Shown here: one piece after another, positions 1 through 4,539 of the stretch
How positions within the stretch are numbered: the first letter of the stretch is position 1
Layout: each line of letters begins with the position of its first letter
Assembly: GCA_025929855.1 (NCBI GenBank)
Contig: JAICPK010000068.1
Span: forward strand, 1-5,498
Length of the DNA: 5,498 nucleotides
Direction of reading: 5' to 3'
DNA from: Nitrososphaera sp.
GTDB taxonomy: Archaea; Thermoproteota; Nitrososphaeria; Nitrososphaerales; Nitrososphaeraceae
The notes under the pieces: generated by a model
The model's input: only the letters and a program-made list of their open reading frames with translations
What the model was told of the DNA's origin: nothing
Database searches by the model: none
Made by a program: the position numbers and the translations under genes

Positions 1-155
1 AGGTGTGTTGGTTGGGCTAACATATGTTAATCACATACTAAGGTGCAAAATGAAAAGGATAAACTAGTGGTAGCAGAAAAAATTTGGTGATACGGCTTTT
101 TCAAGCACCGGAGTGTCGAACAGTCCCAAGGCAGTCAATCTAGCACATTCATAGA
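1..155. other. Intergenic stretch without a recognisable gene
   Basis: I find no open frame of convincing length or composition on either strand here, and no RNA gene. The only notable element is a perfect 12-base palindrome at 18-29 (TAACATATGTTA), which could be an operator or chance in AT-rich DNA. Any gene to the left lies outside the window. Confidence 0.5.
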
Positions 156-164
156 CATATAATA
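156..164 (+). promoter_or_regulatory. Box A (TATA) promoter of tRNA-Pro(CGG)
   Basis: The AT-rich element CATATAATA is centred about 34 bases before the tRNA 5' end. With the usual archaeal box A to start distance of about 25 bases, transcription would begin near 185-190, giving a leader of only a few bases. The match to the archaeal TATA consensus is moderate. Confidence 0.5.
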
Positions 165-193
165 CGGATTGCATCCAGACACCGTGCAATTCT

Positions 194-267
194 GGGGCCG
201 TTGTCTAGCTTGGCAGGATGCCAGCCTCGGGCGCTGGAGGTCGCTGGTTCGAATCCGGCCGGCCCCA
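194..267 (+). tRNA. tRNA-Pro, anticodon CGG
   Basis: This 74-base gene folds into a complete cloverleaf and should decode the proline codon CCG. The acceptor stem pairs GGGGCCG (194-200) with CGGCCCC (260-266), followed by discriminator A267. The D stem is 203-206 with 216-219. The anticodon stem CCAGC (221-225) pairs with GCTGG (233-237) around a seven-base loop with C-T before the anticodon CGG at 228-230. The variable region is AGGTC and the T arm is GCTGG-TTCGAAT-CCGGC. There is no intron and no encoded CCA. It faces a second tRNA-Pro gene of 88% identity (65 of 74 by my alignment) on the opposite strand. Open frames across this gene are shadows and not proteins. Confidence 0.97.
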
Positions 268-477
268 TAGCCATTGTTGAATATATATATAAGAAATGTT
301 ATTCTGACTAGCACCAGGGTTAAAGCCATAATCTGTATAGGGATATTACATAATTTCTTACTTTGCTCATGAGTTGAATTGTTGACACTCTATCTTCAAC
401 CGTTATGTGGCGAATTCAGAATCGATGCTCAAGTCATTAAAGCATAATCCTGGTTTAATAGTGTCGTGGAGATATAG
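268..477. other. Spacer between the two convergent tRNA-Pro genes
   Basis: This 210-base AT-rich spacer holds no credible coding frame. It contains a strong TATA-like run at 282-293 (TATATATATAAG) with no obvious gene behind it. A short near-repeat, TTAAAGCCATAATC at 320-333 and TTAAAGCATAATC at 437-449, differs by one inserted base. Neither tRNA gene is followed by a clear oligo-T terminator. Confidence 0.5.
282..293. promoter_or_regulatory. Orphan TATA-like run in the tRNA spacer
   Basis: The sequence TATATATATAAG resembles an archaeal box A on the + strand. A start would fall near 313, inside the spacer. Because the run is nearly symmetric it could also read leftward into the end of tRNA-Pro(CGG). 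No gene is recognised downstream in either direction, so it may simply be AT-rich spacer. Confidence 0.25.
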
Positions 478-551
478 TGGGGTCGGTGGGATTCGAACCC
501 ACGACCTCCAGCGCCCCAGGCTGACATCCTGCCAAGCTAGACGACGACCCC
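478..551 (-). tRNA. tRNA-Pro, anticodon GGG
   Basis: Read on the minus strand from 551 down to 478, this 74-base gene forms a full cloverleaf and should decode proline codons CCC and CCU. The acceptor stem pairs GGGGTCG (551-545) with CGACCCC (485-479), with discriminator A at 478. The anticodon loop is C-T-GGG-G-C, with anticodon GGG at 517-515, on a stem closed by a T-G pair. The T arm is GTGGG-TTCGAAT-CCCAC. No intron and no encoded CCA are present. Differences from the other tRNA-Pro in the acceptor and T stems are compensatory, so both genes look functional. Frames on both strands over this gene are spurious. Confidence 0.97.
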
Positions 552-576
552 TCGCTTTCCTTGGTTGCAATAACCT

Positions 577-586
577 CTTATATACT
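577..586 (-). promoter_or_regulatory. Box A (TATA) promoter of tRNA-Pro(GGG)
   Basis: On the minus strand the element reads AGTATATAAG and is centred about 30 bases before the tRNA 5' end at 551. The usual box A spacing puts the start near 555, almost at the mature 5' end. This is a good match to the archaeal TATA consensus. Confidence 0.65.
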
Positions 587-624
587 GTAAAAATTCTTAC
601 TTCTAAGAACACCTAGAAAGGGTA

Positions 625-673
625 ATTGAAGATTGGCCTAGATAGCTAAAACCGCAATCCAATAAAATTCAAT
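625..673 (-). terminator. Possible hairpin after the ABC permease gene
   Basis: A two-part inverted repeat begins at the permease stop codon: 625-630 pairs with 668-673 (ATTGAA/TTCAAT) and 632-636 pairs with 659-663 (ATTGG/CCAAT), with an asymmetric internal loop. It could form at the 3' end of the exporter transcript. No strong oligo-T run follows, so a role in termination is uncertain. Confidence 0.22.
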
Positions 674-1455
674 CAGACGGCCTTCATCTTGCCAAAAGAA
701 TAGACACCAAATGCTCCAAGTGCGGCGGTATAGCAGACCAGAATTGCAAAGTCAATCTCAACTCCGTAGCTGCCAGTACCAAGCATCAAGTTCCTCAAAG
801 CATCTACTCCATAGGTGACAGGGTCTGCAGCTGTCAGAACTGAAAGCCATTCCGGTAGGTTGTCAAGTGGAAAGAGAGCACCAGACAGAAAGAATAGCGG
901 AAATACCACAAAGCTAACGATCATCTGGAATCCTTCAAGGCTGTGCATATAGCTACCGAGTGCTAGCCCAAGAGATGTGAGTCCAAATGACATAAGAAGC
1001 ACTACCGCTACAGCCTGCGCAAGCGAGAATGGTGTGAATGGAATTCCTATCACAACTCCAATTGCAATAAGTATTGCACTTTGAATGAGTGAGTTAGTCA
1101 TGCCGCCCAGCGTCTTGCCTACAAACACCGCGGCCCTACTAACTGGAGCAACCATCACGCTCTTCAAAAAATCAAATTTGCGATCCCATATTATGTACGA
1201 TCCATAAAACACCGATGTAAATATTATGGACATACTTACGATACCAGGGAAAATGAACTGCTGGTAGTCAACACCCGGAGGTAACTGCGAAGGTGCTGCA
1301 GAACCCAATCCGGATCCAATGACAAATAGCCATAGGATAGGGGTAAAGGTTGATGCCACAAGCCGGCTCCGCTCCCTCAAGAAAACCTTGAACTCTCGAA
1401 GCCATAATGCATACACTTTGACCAAGTGTTGCTGTATGCTAATCGTATTTTGCAT
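673..1455 (-). CDS. ABC-2 type exporter permease (DrrB/NodJ-like)
   Basis: This is the membrane subunit of an ABC exporter, about 260 residues, the normal size for the family. Hydrophobic segments lie near residues 33-52, 70-88, 120-140, 146-168, 176-198 and 235-255, consistent with six membrane spans. The family signature W-D-R-K-F-D-F-L-K-S with a following A-P-V-S-R is at 90-107, between spans two and three. The motif F-F-L-S-G-A-L-F-P and then D-P-V-T-Y-G-V-D-A-L-R at 188-221 is also typical of this class. The gene overlaps the end of the ATPase gene, so the two are probably translated together and form one transporter. I chose the ATG at 1455. A TTG at 1467 is possible, but the GGAGG at 1474-1470 leaves only two bases before it (14 before the ATG). 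Members export drugs, polysaccharides or lipids, and the cargo here is unknown. Confidence 0.92.
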   Translation of the reverse strand: MQNTISIQQHLVKVYALWLREFKVFLRERSRLVASTFTPILWLFVIGSGLGSAAPSQLPPGVDYQQFIFPGIVSMSIIFTSVFYGSYIIWDRKFDFLKSVMVAPVSRAAVFVGKTLGGMTNSLIQSAILIAIGVVIGIPFTPFSLAQAVAVVLLMSFGLTSLGLALGSYMHSLEGFQMIVSFVVFPLFFLSGALFPLDNLPEWLSVLTAADPVTYGVDALRNLMLGTGSYGVEIDFAILVCYTAALGAFGVYSFGKMKAV

Positions 1456-2383
1456 ACTTCTCTGCAAAACCTCCCTCTGGTTCTTCCTTGATATTGCGAC
1501 CAGTTAAATGTATGAAGACGTCATTGAGCGTGGGGCTAGTAAACTCGGCTATCTCTGCCTCAATGTGCCGCAGCAACATTGGCAGATCCCGCTTGGCGTC
1601 GTTGACTGATAACACCAAAAACCCATCATTCTGCTCGACCTTGTGAACAAAGTCAAGTTGGCTGATCTTATCTGGATTGTTGTGTGTCTTTATCCTAATG
1701 ATATCGCCTCCAAGGCCTGCTTTCAACCCTTTGGGCGTGTCAAGGGCTACTATTCTTCCCTTGTCAATAATGCCGATCCTGTCACAGAGTATGTCGGCTT
1801 CTTCCATGTAATGTGTCGTCAAAATCACAGTCATCTTTTCCTCTCTTACAAGGCGCTGTATATACTTCCACATCGTCTCCCTGCTTGAGGGGTCAAGTCC
1901 AAGCGTTGGCTCATCAAGGAACATAACCTTTGGTTTGTGAAGCAATCCGCGTGCAATTTCAAGGCGTCTCCGCATGCCGCCAGAATACGTCTTGACTTGG
2001 TCATGCCTGCGCTCAGAAAGTCCAACCAAGTTGAGCACTTCCTCTATCCTTTGCTTCCTTGTGTGGCGTGGGATACTATACAGCATGGAATGCAGTTGCA
2101 AGTTTTCGTAGCCACTGAGCATATCATCACTGCTTGGAGCCTGAAATACAATTCCAATACTTGAGCGTACCTTCGCTGGCTGGCAGACAATGTCATAGCC
2201 GTTCACAGTAGCGCTGCCAGAAGATGGCTTAAGCAGCGTAGCAAGCATATGTATAGTAGTTGTCTTGCCGGCGCCATTTGAGCCCAGCAGCCCAAAAACT
2301 TCATTCTCTTTAATGTCAAGTGTAAGGTTATCTACTGCAATGTGGTCGCCATACTTTTTGACTAGGCTCCTTATCTTTATCAT
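1439..2383 (-). CDS. ABC transporter ATPase, DrrA-like
   Basis: This 314-residue protein is the ATP-hydrolysing subunit of the exporter and should act at the inner face of the membrane. All nucleotide-binding motifs are intact: Walker A G-S-N-G-A-G-K-T at 34-41, Q-loop Q81, signature Y-S-G-G-M at 133-137, Walker B M-F-L-D-E-P at 154-159 and switch H191. The A-P-S-S-D-D-M-L-S-G-Y-E-N-L stretch after the Q-loop and a C-terminal extension of about 90 residues ending near T-S-P-T-L-N-D-V-F-I-H-L-T-G are typical of the DrrA/daunorubicin-resistance type ATPases. The ATG at 2383 is the natural family start, and a box A 24 bases ahead suggests a leaderless mRNA. Its 3' end overlaps the permease gene. 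The DrrA likeness shows the architecture only and does not show drug resistance. Confidence 0.95.
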   Translation of the reverse strand: MIKIRSLVKKYGDHIAVDNLTLDIKENEVFGLLGSNGAGKTTTIHMLATLLKPSSGSATVNGYDIVCQPAKVRSSIGIVFQAPSSDDMLSGYENLQLHSMLYSIPRHTRKQRIEEVLNLVGLSERRHDQVKTYSGGMRRRLEIARGLLHKPKVMFLDEPTLGLDPSSRETMWKYIQRLVREEKMTVILTTHYMEEADILCDRIGIIDKGRIVALDTPKGLKAGLGGDIIRIKTHNNPDKISQLDFVHKVEQNDGFLVLSVNDAKRDLPMLLRHIEAEIAEFTSPTLNDVFIHLTGRNIKEEPEGGFAEKYAKYD

Positions 2384-2402
2384 CGAACAGTTGTATGATT
2401 AT

Positions 2403-2412
2403 GATATATACA
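2403..2412 (-). promoter_or_regulatory. Box A promoter of the ABC exporter operon
   Basis: On the minus strand a TGTATATATCAT-like element sits about 24 bases before the ATPase ATG at 2383. This is the box A to start distance, so transcription probably begins at or next to the ATG. No Shine-Dalgarno sequence is visible there, which agrees with a leaderless transcript. Confidence 0.55.
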
Positions 2413-2444
2413 GGTATATTATGCCTTGATATTTTTTATAGGAC

Positions 2445-2469
2445 AAAAATAAAAAATGAAAAAGAAAAA
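2445..2469 (-). terminator. Oligo-T terminator of the reductase cluster
   Basis: Three bases after the stop codon of the small CXXC protein gene, the minus strand carries four T runs of five, five, six and five bases separated by one or two other bases. This is the usual form of an archaeal intrinsic terminator, which needs no hairpin. It lies about 30 bases before the ABC operon box A, so it would insulate the two transcription units. Confidence 0.7.
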
Positions 2470-2471
2470 CG

Positions 2472-2618
2472 TCATTTGCCTCCTATCTTAAACATCTTCG
2501 TCCCGCAGACCGTGCATATGCCTTGCGTGGCCGGCTTGCCGTTTTTCATCGTTACTTTTTTCTCATCCTTCATCGTCCTTTTGGCTTTACATTTGACGCA
2601 ATATGCCTCTGTTGCCAT
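2472..2618 (-). CDS. Small zinc-ribbon-like protein, DUF5679 type
   Basis: This 48-residue protein is basic (many Lys) and has two CXXC pairs, C-V-K-C at 7-10 and C-T-V-C at 35-38, which together could bind one zinc ion. Between them lies a lysine-rich segment with the turn M-K-N-G-K-P-A at 24-30. Start M-A-T-E-A-Y and end G-T-K-M-F-K-I-G-G-K match what I recall of the DUF5679 family, small proteins common in archaea with no known function. It is probably a nucleic-acid or ribosome-associated zinc ribbon, but that is inference. The gene lies 47 bases after the UPF0201 gene and just before an oligo-T terminator, so it is likely the last gene of the cluster. A weak TTTTA element near 2640-2645, about 25 bases before the ATG, might give it its own promoter. 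Confidence 0.88.
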   Translation of the reverse strand: MATEAYCVKCKAKRTMKDEKKVTMKNGKPATQGICTVCGTKMFKIGGK

Positions 2619-2665
2619 GGACCCCTATACTGACGGGGGTAAAAGAAGCTTTCCTCGTGCAATGG

Positions 2666-3073
2666 CTAATGTTCAGGAACCAGCCAGTCAATGAGGGCAT
2701 CTAGTTCTTCACAGCTTATCGTAACCCTGATTGGTCCAAGCGGCGATTCCTGCTCGTCCTCTATCACTGCTGCAATCCCGGATGTCGCAGCCTGCTTGTT
2801 TAGGAAAAACCATGTGCTATCGCCCGCTCTGTTGTCCAGGAGCTTCCTTCTTAGCACACCCATTGCAGACCTTGAGCGCACCTGCTCGTACAACATGGCA
2901 AGAGAATCGCTTCCAAATGCTCTGCCCACAACTCTACTTCTAAAAGACAGCTCTGGTGAACATCTGGCGAATAGATTTGAAATCGCGTCAATGACTTTTT
3001 GTGTGCGCTCTGAGGGGTTGACGGTTGCCTCGACCTTGAGCTCTATTTGCGATGTAAGAGCAGGCTTTCTCAA
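2666..3073 (-). CDS. UPF0201 family protein (PF01877)
   Basis: This 135-residue soluble protein has the hallmarks of the archaeal UPF0201 family: an N-terminal strand I-E-L-K-V-E-A-T-V-N-P followed by a helix at about 11-35, then L-Y-E-Q-V-R-S-R (61-68), F-F-L-N-K-Q-A-A (88-95), L-G-P-I-R-V-T-I (111-118) and an end D-W-L-V-P. The fold is RNA-binding-like in family descriptions, but no biochemical role is established. The start is TTG at 3073, whose last two bases belong to the TGA stop of the UPF0200 gene (TTGA). No Met occurs before the conserved region, and a GGAGGG at 3087-3082 sits 8 bases ahead, which supports this start. UPF0200 and UPF0201 genes occur as neighbours in other archaea as far as I recall, which suggests a shared process. 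Confidence 0.9.
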   Translation of the reverse strand: MRKPALTSQIELKVEATVNPSERTQKVIDAISNLFARCSPELSFRSRVVGRAFGSDSLAMLYEQVRSRSAMGVLRRKLLDNRAGDSTWFFLNKQAATSGIAAVIEDEQESPLGPIRVTISCEELDALIDWLVPEH

Positions 3074-3657
3074 GTCTTTTTCCCTCCTCTATATATTTCC
3101 TCAAGCCATTCTTTGACGATATCATAGGCACGCAGCTTTAGCTGCTCTAGTGTTAGATCGTTGTTGGATACCACCTCATTTGCAAGGGCAATTGCCTCGC
3201 TAACTCCGACCGAGAGTTCACGCTTGTCTCTTCCGGTAAATTCGGTATCGTTTGAGGGTGCGTCTGCTCTGCCTCTTTCCTTCAGGTGCTTAAACCGCGT
3301 GTCCTGCGATGCATGGATAGCAAGCAGTCTTACCTGTCCTACCTTTTTTAGAACTTCAACTTCGGCTATACTGCGTATACCATCTATTACCACATTGCTA
3401 TGGCTGCCATCTCTTGCCAGCTTTTGCAGCACAATGTAGCCCACAGCTCCTGGCCCTAGATCCTGCCTTAGCTTGAGCATCATCTTGCCAAGGTTGATGT
3501 CGGTGGGCTCGAGGCCCTGTCTCTCTGCCTCTTCCCTTACAACATCACCCATGGTCACAACCTCAAAGCCTTTTTCCTTAAGAAACGATGCGATTGAAGA
3601 CTTGCCCGCACCTGGCATCCCTGTGAGACAGACTATGAGTCTCTTATTATTAGACAT
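3070..3657 (-). CDS. UPF0200 P-loop kinase-like protein (CoaE-related)
   Basis: This 195-residue protein is a small P-loop kinase relative. Walker A is G-M-P-G-A-G-K-S-S at 13-21, then T-M-G-D-V-V-R-E at 35-42, a Walker B-like V-V-I-D-G-I-R-S at 89-96, and a basic lid segment R-F-K-H-L-K-E-R-G-R at 121-130. The order fits the archaeal UPF0200 family, which resembles dephospho-CoA kinase and adenylate kinase folds. Its substrate is not established, so I would not assign coenzyme A synthesis to it. The ATG at 3657 is 15 bases after the sulfurtransferase stop and has no clear ribosome binding site, while its stop overlaps the UPF0201 start. Both sides suggest co-transcription. Length is normal for the family. 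Confidence 0.92.
   Translation of the reverse strand: MSNNKRLIVCLTGMPGAGKSSIASFLKEKGFEVVTMGDVVREEAERQGLEPTDINLGKMMLKLRQDLGPGAVGYIVLQKLARDGSHSNVVIDGIRSIAEVEVLKKVGQVRLLAIHASQDTRFKHLKERGRADAPSNDTEFTGRDKRELSVGVSEAIALANEVVSNNDLTLEQLKLRAYDIVKEWLEEIYRGGKKT
3082..3087 (-). promoter_or_regulatory. Shine-Dalgarno site for the UPF0201 gene
   Basis: The minus strand reads GGAGGG here, inside the last codons of the UPF0200 gene and 8 bases before the TTG start at 3073. It decides the start of a gene that has no ATG candidate and points to translation coupled to the upstream gene. Confidence 0.75.
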
Positions 3658-3672
3658 ATTATGATGATATTG

Positions 3673-4539
3673 TCATTCTGCAGAGAGGTCCCAGTAATTG
3701 GCTTCCTTGAACTCTTCCTTTGACTTGCCCAGGGCCTTCCACTCTTTAAAGGACTTTGGATACAACTTGACGTTTTTGAACCCTGCCAGCTTGAGTGCAT
3801 AGTATGTTAAGCCTGAAAGCGTTCCAACGCTTCCGCAGTATGTGATTATTTCAGCGTCATTTGTTATGCCGCGGTTTTCAATTAGCCGCTTTAGTTCTTC
3901 TGCATTGCGCAGTATGCTGTCCTCTGACCTAACCATCGTATAAGGTATATTCCTTGCGCCAGGTATATGCTCTGTTAGGTAGTTCAGCCGTTCTCTTGAG
4001 TCGACAAGCAGTGTGCTAGGATTAGACTTAGAGGCTGCCTCAACATATGAAGCATCAACATAGATGTCCTTTCTGATGCTGAGTGAATGTCTCGCTCTTG
4101 GAAAACTGCGGTGTTGCTTTTCAGTTTCAAGACCGAGCTCCTTCCACTGCTTAAATGTCATCTCTAGCAGTGCAGTGTTGTCATGGCCAACATATTGAAA
4201 CGTCCAAGCTACTCTAGCTGCAAGCGCGCCAAATGTATCGTCATACACTACGACGGGAGTACTGTCAGATATACCAAGTTCCTCCAAAAAGGATACTATT
4301 TTCTCTGGTTGATCATTTTCAAGAACACGTGCAAGAGGCAATGAAACTGCAGTAGGTATATGCTCTCTCTGGTAGTCTTCTGCCTTTCGTACATCGACCA
4401 CGCGCACTGATTTTTTTTTGCGTATGAGTGACCTCAGAGTATCGGCGTCACACACAATCGGAAGCTTGAAATCTTCATCTGAGACTTTGGCTTCTTTTTT
4501 CTTTCTTGCAGTTGCCGCGTCTGATGTTGTTGCCGTCAA
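3673..4539 (-). CDS. Two-domain rhodanese sulfurtransferase
   Basis: About 288 residues form two rhodanese domains, roughly 27-138 and 157-269, the layout of thiosulfate or 3-mercaptopyruvate sulfurtransferases. Such enzymes carry sulfur as a persulfide on a cysteine. Domain one has V-V-D-V-R at its first strand and Y-D-D-T at about 99-102, with Asp100 where the catalytic Cys would be, as is usual for the inactive half. Domain two has V-D-S-R-E and catalytic Cys235 in Y-C-G-S-V-G-T. It has no signal peptide and should be cytoplasmic. The frame stays open upstream to 4722, but that part lies inside the reductase gene and has unconserved composition. An ATG at 4548 has a ribosome site only one base away. 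I prefer the TTG at 4539, overlapping the reductase stop as TTGA, with GAGGAG about 10 bases ahead. The sulfur donor is not determined. Confidence 0.9.
   Translation of the reverse strand: MTATTSDAATARKKKEAKVSDEDFKLPIVCDADTLRSLIRKKKSVRVVDVRKAEDYQREHIPTAVSLPLARVLENDQPEKIVSFLEELGISDSTPVVVYDDTFGALAARVAWTFQYVGHDNTALLEMTFKQWKELGLETEKQHRSFPRARHSLSIRKDIYVDASYVEAASKSNPSTLLVDSRERLNYLTEHIPGARNIPYTMVRSEDSILRNAEELKRLIENRGITNDAEIITYCGSVGTLSGLTYYALKLAGFKNVKLYPKSFKEWKALGKSKEEFKEANYWDLSAE

Noticed and set aside
194..551. tRNA genes as attachment sites of an integrated element
   Set aside because: I found no duplicated tRNA 3' fragment, integrase or other mobile gene in the window; the similarity between the two genes covers their whole length.
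135..616. Open frames on both strands across the tRNA region (for example 135-329, 403-612 and 407-616), with peptides such as G-R-I-R-T-S-D-L-Q-R-P
   Set aside because: These are well-known false translations of tRNA genes; both cloverleafs explain the sequence fully.
2395..2694. Plus-strand frame of 99 codons with a hydrophobic segment
   Set aside because: It runs antisense through the DUF5679 gene, the terminator and the ABC promoter. The minus-strand 48-residue protein with two CXXC pairs explains the region better.
2691..3116. Plus-strand frame of 141 codons
   Set aside because: It is antisense to the well-supported UPF0201 gene and has no recognisable motif.
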